This document shows positions 5,689 to 11,826 of a stretch of 11,826 nt of DNA, in pieces (position 1 is the first letter of the stretch; every line of letters begins with the position of its first letter). Made by a program: the position numbers and the translations under genes. The DNA comes from SCGC-AG-212-J23 sp035649175. Lineage in GTDB: Bacteria; Pseudomonadota; Gammaproteobacteria; Burkholderiales; SG8-39. The notes below the pieces were generated by a model. The model ran no database searches. It was given only the letters and a program-made list of their open reading frames with translations, and was not told the DNA's origin. The stretch covers positions 1 to 11,826 of the forward strand of contig DASRKB010000141.1 of assembly GCA_035649175.1 (NCBI GenBank), written 5' to 3'.

Positions 5689-6207
5689 TCAGCCGGGCTT
5701 GATCACCCCGCAGGCGAGGCGCGCGCCGGCATTGCCGGTGGGCTGCGTCTTGTAGTCGTCCTGGTCGGCATGGACGATGACCGCCTTGTTGATGATGCTG
5801 CCGGGCCCTGGGGTCACGCTGATTATGTCGACGAGCGCTTCGACCTTTGCGCGCCCGCCCTTGTCAGCCTTGAGGGAAGGCAGGTCGCCCGCGTGGCGCT
5901 CGGCGCTGGTCGGATGGCCGTGCGGCTTGCCGAAGGGGTTGAAGTGCCCCTTGGCGCTCATGCCGTCGCCGGAGCTGCAGTCGCCCACCTCGTGGATGTG
6001 CAGGCCGTGCTCCTGGCCCGGCTTCAGGCCCTGCACATAGATCCAGACCTGGACCTTGTCGCCACGCTGCTCGAACGTGGCCTCGCCGAACGTCTTGTTG
6101 CCTTTGGTCGGCTCGAGCCGCGCGGTAGCGCGCGGCGGCTCCGACGGGGTGCTCTGGCAGCCGGCCAGGACGGCGGCAGCGGCGAGTACAGCGAACGGGG
6201 TTCTCAT
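5689..6207 (-). CDS. sodC: Periplasmic copper-zinc superoxide dismutase, lipoprotein
   Basis: A 172-residue enzyme that converts superoxide to oxygen and peroxide outside the cytoplasm. Residues 1-16 are a lipoprotein signal with lipobox LAGC and lipidation at Cys17. All metal ligands are visible: copper H70 and H72 in HGLHIHEVGDC, bridging H88 in GHFNP, copper H146 in IVHAD, and zinc-type residues near H96/H98, H105 and D108 in RHAGDLP. The disulfide pair is C77 and C166. ATG 6207 is chosen because AGGAGG lies 8 bases upstream (6216-6221) and the lipoprotein signal starts there; longer readings add an arginine-rich non-signal stretch. It is the last gene of the formate dehydrogenase run, 34 bases after the 79-residue exported protein. 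It may protect the periplasmic iron-sulfur enzyme or the reduced quinone branch from superoxide; this is inferred from position. Confidence 0.95.
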   Translation of the reverse strand: MRTPFAVLAAAAVLAGCQSTPSEPPRATARLEPTKGNKTFGEATFEQRGDKVQVWIYVQGLKPGQEHGLHIHEVGDCSSGDGMSAKGHFNPFGKPHGHPTSAERHAGDLPSLKADKGGRAKVEALVDIISVTPGPGSIINKAVIVHADQDDYKTQPTGNAGARLACGVIKPG

Positions 6208-6210
6208 TGT

Positions 6211-6231
6211 GGACTCCTCCTTGGAGGGTCC
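6211..6231 (-). promoter_or_regulatory. Imperfect hairpin enclosing the sodC ribosome binding site
   Basis: On the transcribed strand GGACCCU (6231-6225) can pair with AGGAGUCC (6218-6211) with one bulged A and the loop CCAAGG between the arms. The Shine-Dalgarno AGGAGG (6221-6216) is partly in the 3' arm. It also falls between two cistrons, so it could stall or shield ribosomes or stabilise a processed end. The stem is short. Confidence 0.35.
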
Positions 6232-6241
6232 GAGTTTAACC

Positions 6242-6481
6242 CTACTTCTGGCCGGGCTTGTCGGGCGCCATCGAAACGCCCTTGTTTTTCTTGTAGTTGG
6301 CAACGGCCTTGTCGTGCGCCTTACCGAGCAGCTCGGCGTCCTTGGCCTTGGCAGCGGCCGCCTTGTCGGCCTGCGCCTTCTTCTCGTCGTCGCTTTTGGG
6401 TGGCGGGGCCGGGAGCTTCGCTTGCGCCGCAAACGCGCCAATGAGGAGTCCGCCCAGGAGGGCCATCAGTATGCGTTTCAT
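6242..6481 (-). CDS. Small exported lysine/alanine-rich protein of the formate dehydrogenase operon
   Basis: A 79-residue protein not recognised as a named family. Residues 1-21 look like a Sec signal peptide (MKR start, then a hydrophobic core, then AFAAQA before the likely cleavage point). The mature part of about 58 residues is proline-rich at first (KLPAPPPKS), then a charged lysine/alanine-rich helix with repeated KA and AK pairs (33-62), ending in a basic tail with KKNKG. It has no cysteine and no obvious metal motif. The start overlaps the fdhC stop as ATGA, and AAGGAG lies just upstream inside fdhC. It must be co-expressed with the cytochrome b subunit. An assembly or docking role in the periplasm is possible but only inferred. 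The codon composition matches the neighbours and the signal peptide is convincing, so it is probably a real gene. Confidence 0.75.
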   Translation of the reverse strand: MKRILMALLGGLLIGAFAAQAKLPAPPPKSDDEKKAQADKAAAAKAKDAELLGKAHDKAVANYKKNKGVSMAPDKPGQK

Positions 6482-7518
6482 GTCTTCTCCTTCATGTGGG
6501 GCGCGCCGGCGGGAACCGCGCCGCCCGCGGAGGCCGCGCCGCGGCCGGACTTCACCTCGTCGTACCAGATCGAATGGTGCTCCTTGGCCCAGGTCTCGTC
6601 GGTGTCGCCGGTACGCATGTTGCCGTACGCGCCTTCGACGCCGATCGTGCCCATGTAGATGTGTCCGAGCGACATGGCGATGTAGATGACCGCCGCCACC
6701 ACGTGCCAGATCCACGCCTCCTGCATCGCCGCGCGCGTCTGATCGAAGTTGGGGAAGAGCAGGATCAGTCCGCTCCAGGCGACGACCACGGAGAGCACCA
6801 CTACGCCTGCCCAGAACCAGACCTTCTCGCCGGCGTTGAAGCGCCCCGAGGGGATGTGCTCGCCGCGCATGAAGAAGCCCCACACGCGCCCGAACCACTG
6901 CCAGTCATAGGAGCGCGGCAGGTTGTCGCGCAACCAGATGAGGATCATCGCCAGCACCGACACGATAAAGAACGGCCCGACGAAGTTGTGCAGGTTCTTC
7001 GAGAGTGCCGCGAGCCAGCCGAAAAGCGTGTAGCCGAAGACGGGCAGGAGGACGTACTTGCCGAAGAGCATGATCAGGCCGGAGATGCCCAGCACCACGA
7101 AGCTGATCGCGGTGCACCAGTGCACCACCTGCTCGAAGGTGGAGAAGCGCCGGATAAGGCGCCCGGTGGGCTTGTCGTGCAGCTTGATCGGACCTCGGCC
7201 GAAGTAGACCGCGGCGAGGATCAGGCAGACGATCACGACCAACCAGCCGCCGTAGAACGTCACCGGCCCATTGCGGATCTGGCGCCAGGTCTCGCCGGCC
7301 GACTGCACAAGCACGCCCATCTCGCGGCCCGGAAGGCTGGTGTAGTGCGCCTGGCCTTCCTCGCGCACCTGCCGCCACACCGGGGCATTGTTTCCCGGCT
7401 GTGTGACCTGCCGCTGCTGCTGGGCCTCCACTGGGCCCTGCGGGGCCTGCGCCTGCACCGGCAGCGCCAAGACGAGCGATGCGAAAACGGCGACAACGAT
7501 GCTCGATGCGAGCTTCAT
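6478..7518 (-). CDS. fdhC: Formate dehydrogenase cytochrome b (gamma) subunit
   Basis: A 346-residue inner-membrane di-heme cytochrome b that passes electrons from the iron-sulfur subunit to quinone. Residues 1-25 resemble a cleavable signal peptide (LALPVQAQA). Residues 26-88 form a hydrophilic, probably periplasmic segment with WRQVREEGQAHYTSLPG. Hydrophobic helices follow near 89-106, 131-151, 175-197, 233-255 and 268-288. Candidate heme histidines, by analogy with E. coli FdnI, are H133 (VVHWC), H177 (LHNFVG), H272 (WHVV) and H286 (GHIYMGTIG). The C-terminal GNMRTGDTDETWAKEHHS is typical of the family. The total exceeds the roughly 215 residues of E. coli FdnI because of the N-terminal extension. 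AGGAGG lies 4 bases before ATG. It follows the 80-residue lipoprotein gene after 35 bases and overlaps the next gene by 4. Confidence 0.93.
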   Translation of the reverse strand: MKLASSIVVAVFASLVLALPVQAQAPQGPVEAQQQRQVTQPGNNAPVWRQVREEGQAHYTSLPGREMGVLVQSAGETWRQIRNGPVTFYGGWLVVIVCLILAAVYFGRGPIKLHDKPTGRLIRRFSTFEQVVHWCTAISFVVLGISGLIMLFGKYVLLPVFGYTLFGWLAALSKNLHNFVGPFFIVSVLAMILIWLRDNLPRSYDWQWFGRVWGFFMRGEHIPSGRFNAGEKVWFWAGVVVLSVVVAWSGLILLFPNFDQTRAAMQEAWIWHVVAAVIYIAMSLGHIYMGTIGVEGAYGNMRTGDTDETWAKEHHSIWYDEVKSGRGAASAGGAVPAGAPHMKEKT

Positions 7519-7553
7519 GGATCCTCCTCGGCCGCTCTACCTTGCCCTGGCCG

Positions 7554-7796
7554 CTACTGGTAGATGCGCTTGTGTTCGTGCTGCGCGAGTTGCCGGGTCT
7601 TGATCGCCTCTTCCCAGCTCTCCCGGTTGCCCTTGGTCCAGGCGCTGCCGCGCAGCTCCGCACCGGGTGGCGCGTTGTCCCAGGAGCGCGTGTCCGGCTT
7701 GCCCTGGTACTTGCCCTGCTTGTAGACGACCACCTGCTCGGCTTCGCCGCAGGCGGCAAGGCCGAGCGCCGCGATGATGAGAATGACCGCTCTCAT
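7554..7796 (-). CDS. Small lipoprotein of the formate dehydrogenase operon
   Basis: An 80-residue protein of no family I can name. Residues 1-15 are a lipoprotein signal with lipobox LAAC, giving lipidated Cys16 followed by GEAE. Position +2 is Gly, so there is no Asp retention signal and transfer to the outer membrane is possible by the usual rule. The mature part has VVVYKQGKYQGKPDTRSWDN (22-41), a short central PPGAELRGSAW stretch, and a charged end rich in K, R, E, Q and H with three tryptophans overall (39, 53, 61). Its start overlaps the fdhB stop as ATGA, and it lies between fdhB and fdhC, 35 bases before fdhC. The lipobox, the overlap and the matching codon use support a real gene. 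Its place suggests help in anchoring the periplasmic FdhAB dimer, which lacks its own membrane helix; this is inference. Confidence 0.78.
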   Translation of the reverse strand: MRAVILIIAALGLAACGEAEQVVVYKQGKYQGKPDTRSWDNAPPGAELRGSAWTKGNRESWEEAIKTRQLAQHEHKRIYQ

Positions 7797-8431
7797 GACC
7801 GCCCCGGCTGCTGCTGCGGCTGCGGAGGCGTCGCGCCCGGCTTGCCCGGGCCGTAGGCGGTGCCCCAGCCCCAGACCTCGGAGCCGCGGCCGCGCCGCGT
7901 CACGCGCTCGCGATAGATGTCGGCGATCACGTCGCCGTCGCCGCCGAGCAGCGCCTTCGTGGAGCACATCTCCGCGCACGCCGGCAGCTTGCCCTCGGCG
8001 AGGCGGTTGCGGCCGTACTTCTGGAACTCCGCCTGGGTACCGTCGCCTTCCGGGCCGCCGGCGCAGAAGGTGCACTTGTCCATCTTGCCGCGCAGGCCGA
8101 AGGCGCCCGCCTGGGGAAACTGCGGCGCCCCGAACGGGCAGGCGTAGAAGCAGTAGCCGCAGCCGATGCACAGGTCCTTGTCGTGCAGCACCACGCCGTC
8201 GTCGGTGCGGTAGAAGCAGTCCACCGGGCATACCGCCATGCAAGGCGCGTCCGAGCAGTGCATGCAGGCGACCGAGATCGACTTCTCGGCACCGACCACC
8301 CCGTCGTTGATCGTCACGACGCGGCGCCGGTTCACGCCCCAGGGCACCTCGTTCTCGTTCTTGCAGGCGGTGACGCAGCCGTTGCACTCGATGCAGCGCT
8401 CGGCGTCACAGAGGAATTTCATTCTCGCCAT
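7793..8431 (-). CDS. fdhB: Formate dehydrogenase iron-sulfur (beta) subunit, without membrane anchor
   Basis: A 212-residue electron-transfer subunit with sixteen cluster cysteines in four [4Fe-4S] sets: C13, C16, C19 and C23; C56, C59, C64 and C68; C88, C91, C94 and C98; and C120, C123, C152 and C156. The pairing order of clusters within the ferredoxin folds follows the family pattern and is not shown by sequence alone. It has no signal peptide, so it should cross the membrane bound to the Tat-targeted FdhA. Unlike E. coli FdnH (about 290 residues), it ends in a soluble proline/glutamine-rich tail with no transmembrane helix, like the shorter beta subunits of Desulfovibrio, Wolinella and Shewanella enzymes. 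GAGGAG lies 6 bases before ATG 8431; M4 is a possible alternative start. It begins 21 bases after fdhA and overlaps the small lipoprotein gene by 4. Confidence 0.95.
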   Translation of the reverse strand: MARMKFLCDAERCIECNGCVTACKNENEVPWGVNRRRVVTINDGVVGAEKSISVACMHCSDAPCMAVCPVDCFYRTDDGVVLHDKDLCIGCGYCFYACPFGAPQFPQAGAFGLRGKMDKCTFCAGGPEGDGTQAEFQKYGRNRLAEGKLPACAEMCSTKALLGGDGDVIADIYRERVTRRGRGSEVWGWGTAYGPGKPGATPPQPQQQPGRS

Positions 8432-8452
8432 GGTTGTCTCCTCGGTCCCTTG

Positions 8453-11395
8453 TTAGGCCTTGCTCACCTGGCACAGCGTGGTCTTGGTTTCCTGCATCAT
8501 GGTCACCCGGTCATAGCCGTAGGTGGTGGCGGTGTTGACCGCCTCGCCGCGCACGATCGGCGCCGCGCCCTCCGGGTAGCGCGACAGCAGGTCCTCGCCC
8601 TGCCACCAGCCGGAGAAGTGGAACGGCACGAATACCGTGTCGGCCCCGACCGCCTCCACCACCTTGGCTTTCACCTTGATGCGCGCCCCCGAGGGGGTAC
8701 TCACCCAGACGTACTCTCCCGAGCGGATGCCGCGGTCGGCCGCCGCCTTCGGGTTGATCTCGACGAAGTTGTCCTGCATGAGCTCGGCAAGCCAGGGGTT
8801 GGAGCGCGTCTCCTCGCCGCCGCCCTCGTACTCCACCAGACGGCCGCTCGTCAGGATGAGCGGGAACTTCTCGTGCGCCTTGTCCGCCACCGCTTTCTGC
8901 TGCACCGACTTGAACATCGTCGGCAGGCGCCAGAGCACCTTGACGTCGTCGTGCGTCGGGTACTTCTCGACGAGCTCCGGGCGCGGCGAGTAGAGCGGCT
9001 CGCGGTGCTGCGGGATGCCGTCGGGGAAGTTCCACACCACCGCGCGCGCCTTGGCGTTGCCGAAGGGGCTGCAGCCGTGCTTCATCGCCACGCGCTGAAT
9101 GCCGCCGGAAAGGTCGTTGGTCCAGAGCTTGCCCTCGGCTTCCTTCTTCTCCTCGTCGGTGAGCTCGTCCCACCAGCCCAGCTTCTTCAGCAGCACGTGG
9201 TCAAACTGCGGGTAGCCGGTCGTGATGTCAGAGCCCTTGGCGTGCACGCCGTCCTCGGCGAGCATGTTGACGCCGTCCTTCTCGACGCCGAAGAGCGCGC
9301 GGAAGGTATGGCCGCCGTCCATCGGATGCAGCGACGTGTTGTACAGGTTCGGCGTGCCGGGGTGCTTGATCGCCGCGGTGCCGTAGCAGGGCCACGGCAG
9401 CCCGTAGTAGTCGCCGGTCAGGTCGTAGCCCGTCTTCGCGTCCTTGCCGCCGCGCGCGCGCAGCGTCTTCACGTCGAAGACGTGCATGTTCCTCATGTGC
9501 GCCTGGATGCGCTCGGGCGACTGGCCGGTGTAGCCGATCGTCCAGCAGCCGCGGTTGAACTCGCGCGTGATGTCCTCGATGTCGGGCTCCATGCCGCCCT
9601 TGCCCTGCACCAGCTTGATGTTCTGCTTGCCGTCCTTCTTGCCGACGAGCTGGTCGGCGAAGCCGAGCTTCTCGGCGAGCTGGTACATGATCATGTGGTC
9701 GGTGCGCGCTTCGAACACCGGGTCGATCACCTTCTCGCGCCACTGCAGCGAGCGGTTCGACGCCGTGACGCTGCCCGCGCACTCCATCTGCGTCGCGGCC
9801 GGCAGCAGGTAGGCGCCGTCCTTGCGTACCTTGGCGAACATCGCGGCGCTCGCCGACGGGTACGGGTCGATCACCACCAGCATCTCGAGCTTCTCCATCG
9901 CCTTCATCATGTCCAGGCCGCGCGACTGGCTGTTCGGCGCATGGCCCCAGAACACCACGGCGCGCAGGTTCTTCTCCTGGTCGATCGCGTTCTCGTTCTC
10001 GGTCACGCCGTCGATCCAGCGCGACACGGTCATGCCGGGCTTGGCCATCATCGCCTCGGAGGCGTACTGCTTCTTCAGCCAGTCGAGGTCGACGTTCCAC
10101 ACCTTGGACCAGTGCGCCCAGGAGCCGGGCACGGCGACCGGGTAGTAGCCGGGCAGCGTGTCCGGGTTGGGGCCGATGTCGGTCGCGCCCTGCACGTTGT
10201 CGTGGCCGCGGTAGATGTTGCAGCCGCCGCCCGAGCGCCCGACGTTGCCGAGCGCGAGCATGAGGATGTTGGAGGCGCGCACGATGCCGTTGGCGTGGTT
10301 GTGCTGCGTCTGCCCCATCGCCCAGATGATGAAGCCCGGCCTGTTCTCGGCGAGCGTGCGGGCGATGTACTCGATGTCCTCGACCGGGGTGCCGGTGACG
10401 CGGGAGGCCTCCTGCGGCGTCCACTTCTCCATCACCTCCTTCTTCACCTGGTCCATGCCGTAGACGCGGGTGCGGAGGTACTCCTTGTCCTCCCAGCCGT
10501 TCTTGAAGATGACGTGCAGCACGCCGAAGAGCAGCGCCACGTCGGTGCCGGAGCGGAAGCGCACGTACTTGTCGGCCTTCGCCGCGGTGCGCGTGAAGCG
10601 CGGGTCGGCGACGATCACCTTGGCGCCGTTCTCCTTGGCGTGCAGGGTGTGCAGCATCGACACCGGGTGCGCCTCGGCCGCGTTCGAGCCGAGGAAGAGC
10701 ATCGACTTCGAGTTCTGCTCGTCGTTATACGAGTTCGTCATCGCGCCGTAGCCCCAGGTCTGGGCGACGCCGGCGACGGTGGTGGAGTGGCAGATGCGCG
10801 CCTGGTGGTCGGTGTTGTTCGTGCCGAACAGGCGCACCCACTTGCACATCAGGTAGGACTGCTCGTTGTTGTGCTTCGAGGAGCCGACCCAGAAGACGGA
10901 ATCGGCGGTCGACTCGGCCTTGATCTTCTTCAGCTTGTCGGCGATCTCAGTGTAGGCCTGGTCCCAGGAGATGCGCTTCCACTTGCCGCCCTCGAGCTTG
11001 ACCGGGTACTTCAGCCGGTGCGAGTGGCTGGTGATGCCGTGCTCGCGGATCGAGGCGCCCTTGGCGCAGTGCGCGCCCAGGTTGAGCGGCGAGTCGAACA
11101 CCGGCTCCTGGCGCGTCCAGACGCCGTTCTCGACCACCGCGTCGATCGCGCAGCCGACCGAGCAGTGCGTGCAGACCGTGCGCTTGACCTCGACCTTCTT
11201 GGCGGCGTCTTGCGCCTCGGCCTTTTCGATGATGCTGAAAGGCAGCTGGCTCGCCACGGCGAGGCCGCCGGCGCCTACGCCGGAGCGCCTCAGGAAGGTG
11301 CGCCGGTCCATGGTCTTCGCCAAGACGCCGGACAGGCCGCGGGCGAGCCTCGCCTGCGGAACAGCGGCGGAAGTCGCTTTCCTCGTTAGCAGCAT
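8453..11395 (-). CDS. fdhA: Formate dehydrogenase catalytic (alpha) subunit, Cys-type, Tat-exported
   Basis: A 980-residue molybdenum or tungsten bis-MGD enzyme oxidising formate to CO2 on the periplasmic side. A long leader ends in the twin-arginine motif DRRTFLRRSG (30-39) plus a hydrophobic run. The N-terminal [4Fe-4S] site is C75, C78, C82 and C110, followed by Lys112, the usual electron-relay lysine. The metal ligand is Cys202 in ARICHSTTVAG; the codon is TGC at 10790-10792, so no selenocysteine or SECIS is needed. His203 follows as in other formate dehydrogenases. The cofactor-binding stretch GNVGRSGGG then RGHDNVQGATDIG (383-408) is typical. The length fits the Shewanella/Wolinella-type FdhA. 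ATG 11395 is preferred because AGGAG lies 6 bases upstream, at the end of the preceding gene; the ATG at residue 29 would still keep the Tat motif. No frameshift is seen. Confidence 0.96.
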   Translation of the reverse strand: MLLTRKATSAAVPQARLARGLSGVLAKTMDRRTFLRRSGVGAGGLAVASQLPFSIIEKAEAQDAAKKVEVKRTVCTHCSVGCAIDAVVENGVWTRQEPVFDSPLNLGAHCAKGASIREHGITSHSHRLKYPVKLEGGKWKRISWDQAYTEIADKLKKIKAESTADSVFWVGSSKHNNEQSYLMCKWVRLFGTNNTDHQARICHSTTVAGVAQTWGYGAMTNSYNDEQNSKSMLFLGSNAAEAHPVSMLHTLHAKENGAKVIVADPRFTRTAAKADKYVRFRSGTDVALLFGVLHVIFKNGWEDKEYLRTRVYGMDQVKKEVMEKWTPQEASRVTGTPVEDIEYIARTLAENRPGFIIWAMGQTQHNHANGIVRASNILMLALGNVGRSGGGCNIYRGHDNVQGATDIGPNPDTLPGYYPVAVPGSWAHWSKVWNVDLDWLKKQYASEAMMAKPGMTVSRWIDGVTENENAIDQEKNLRAVVFWGHAPNSQSRGLDMMKAMEKLEMLVVIDPYPSASAAMFAKVRKDGAYLLPAATQMECAGSVTASNRSLQWREKVIDPVFEARTDHMIMYQLAEKLGFADQLVGKKDGKQNIKLVQGKGGMEPDIEDITREFNRGCWTIGYTGQSPERIQAHMRNMHVFDVKTLRARGGKDAKTGYDLTGDYYGLPWPCYGTAAIKHPGTPNLYNTSLHPMDGGHTFRALFGVEKDGVNMLAEDGVHAKGSDITTGYPQFDHVLLKKLGWWDELTDEEKKEAEGKLWTNDLSGGIQRVAMKHGCSPFGNAKARAVVWNFPDGIPQHREPLYSPRPELVEKYPTHDDVKVLWRLPTMFKSVQQKAVADKAHEKFPLILTSGRLVEYEGGGEETRSNPWLAELMQDNFVEINPKAAADRGIRSGEYVWVSTPSGARIKVKAKVVEAVGADTVFVPFHFSGWWQGEDLLSRYPEGAAPIVRGEAVNTATTYGYDRVTMMQETKTTLCQVSKA

Positions 11396-11405
11396 GACGG
11401 GCTCC

Positions 11406-11600
11406 TCAGACCTTCGTGGTGCGGTAGTAGTTGTTGACGTGCTCGGTGGCGTGGTAGCCGCGAGACGCGCGTTTGTCCTTGCTGTCGGTTGCTGATGGAG
11501 AAGGCTTCTTCGCCACGATCGCCGCCGCAGTGGCGGCACCGCCGGCGCCGAGTGTGACTAGGAAGTTCCTGCGGGACAGTATGGCTTTCCTCTCGGCCAT
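11406..11600 (-). CDS. Formate dehydrogenase region twin-arginine small protein (TIGR02811 type)
   Basis: A 64-residue protein with a twin-arginine signal, SRRNFLVTLGAGGA (9-22), and a short conserved tail, GYHATEHVNNYYRTTKV (48-64). This matches the small 'formate dehydrogenase region TAT target' family, which sits just upstream of fdhA in many operons and is called FdhX in Shewanella-type loci. No cysteine is present and its biochemical role is unknown; it may help FdhA maturation or export, since both carry Tat signals. ATG 11600 is chosen because AGGAGG lies 6 bases upstream (11607-11612) and the Tat motif then sits at the usual distance from the start; the longer reading from 11627 has no better site. 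Its stop is 10 bases before fdhA, whose ribosome binding site overlaps the stop region. Confidence 0.88.
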   Translation of the reverse strand: MAERKAILSRRNFLVTLGAGGAATAAAIVAKKPSPSATDSKDKRASRGYHATEHVNNYYRTTKV

Positions 11601-11650
11601 TGGCGACCTCCTCGTTATGAACGGCAAATCATAGTTGCGCCTCGGCGATT

Positions 11651-11826
11651 CTAGGACATTTCGAAAGCGGATTGCTCCATCTCGAAGAAGCGTCGAGCGA
11701 AATTTCCAACGTGACGATAGAAGACCACTTCGCTATCGGCGTCTATTGCATCGCACAACGGCGCGAACGCCGGCGCGATCCACCGAGAGAAGAAGCGCTG
11801 CTGCTCGTCCAGCGGCCGCTTCTGCA
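11651..11826 (-). CDS. C-terminal part of a TorD-family chaperone (5' end outside window)
   Basis: The minus strand is open from the window edge to a TAG at 11653-11651, giving 57 visible residues. The segment LDEQQRFFSRWIAPAFAPLC followed by VVFYRHVGNFARRFFEMEQSAFEMS resembles the C-terminal helices of TorD/DmsD-type cytoplasmic chaperones, where a (H/R)W(I/V)P-like segment precedes FYRxVGxxxRxFLExE. These chaperones bind the Tat signal and apo form of molybdopterin enzymes before export and are often encoded beside fdhA. The stop lies 50 bases before the start of the twin-arginine small protein on the same strand, with no terminator between, so it is likely the first visible gene of the operon. 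The fragment is short, so the family call is good but not certain. Confidence 0.7.
   Translation of the reverse strand, partial: QKRPLDEQQRFFSRWIAPAFAPLCDAIDADSEVVFYRHVGNFARRFFEMEQSAFEMS

Noticed and set aside
7530..7555. Direct repeat GGCCGCT twice in the gap between the small lipoprotein gene and fdhC
   Set aside because: Seven bases of GC-rich sequence repeated once is expected by chance here. It suggests no mobile element or binding array.
8183..11389. Very long plus-strand open frame of 1068 codons opposite fdhB and fdhA
   Set aside because: It is antisense to two certain genes. Its translation is low-complexity R/V/L/H/A-rich with no domain, which is typical of a mirror frame in GC-rich coding DNA.
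11628..11633. TATGAT on the minus strand between the TorD-like gene and the twin-arginine gene as a -10 box
   Set aside because: No acceptable -35 or extended -10 lies at the right distance, and the sigma54 GG/GC spacing does not fit. An internal promoter cannot be supported.
1..11826. Mobile elements, CRISPR arrays, tRNA or rRNA genes
   Set aside because: No transposase or integrase motifs, no regularly spaced repeats and no tRNA-like cloverleaf or rRNA sequence were seen. All stretches over about 200 bases are occupied by coding sequence.

Overview
The window is uniformly GC-rich, with strong third-position G/C preference, frequent GTG starts and GGAGG-type ribosome binding sites. Gene content (Cys-type respiratory formate dehydrogenase, ChrB/ChrA chromate resistance, periplasmic CuZn superoxide dismutase) points to a betaproteobacterium, perhaps Burkholderiales or Rhodocyclales. 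This assignment rests on composition and gene content only.

Region 1 (1-2139, + strand): the C-terminal end of a molybdate-type PBP-like domain protein, then a FecCD-type permease and its ABC ATPase. The genes are packed into one transcription unit. The PBP-like domain and motifs in the ATPase make molybdate or tungstate the best guess for the substrate; iron-siderophore, heme or cobalamin remain possible.

Region 2 (2132-5661): a chromate resistance module with two divergent arms. The minus arm is a full-length two-domain ChrB. The plus arm is a rhodanese fused to a ChrB C-terminal domain, then the two-domain chromate transporter ChrA, then a small DUF1330 protein, with overlapping genes throughout. 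The 193-base divergent spacer holds a sigma70-like promoter with a perfect palindrome on its -10 box, a second inverted repeat at the chrB start, and a leader with two stem-loops. Two GC-rich hairpins at 5615-5661 close the module.

Region 3 (5689-11826, - strand): a periplasm-facing formate dehydrogenase operon. In transcription order it reads: 3' end of a TorD-family chaperone; a 64-residue twin-arginine formate dehydrogenase region protein; fdhA (Cys-type molybdopterin subunit with Tat signal); fdhB (four [4Fe-4S] clusters, no membrane anchor); an 80-residue lipoprotein; fdhC (cytochrome b, with a signal peptide and periplasmic extension); a 79-residue exported protein; and sodC. Spacings run from 4-base overlaps to about 50 bases.

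How the parts fit: FdhA needs a bis-MGD cofactor and is exported folded by Tat, so a TorD-type chaperone fits. An adjacent molybdate-type importer would supply the metal. Chromate is a tetrahedral oxyanion resembling sulfate and molybdate, so an importer next to chromate export hints at an oxyanion-handling island, though this is inference. The least explained parts are the two small exported proteins and sodC inside the formate dehydrogenase operon, and the control region of the chr module.
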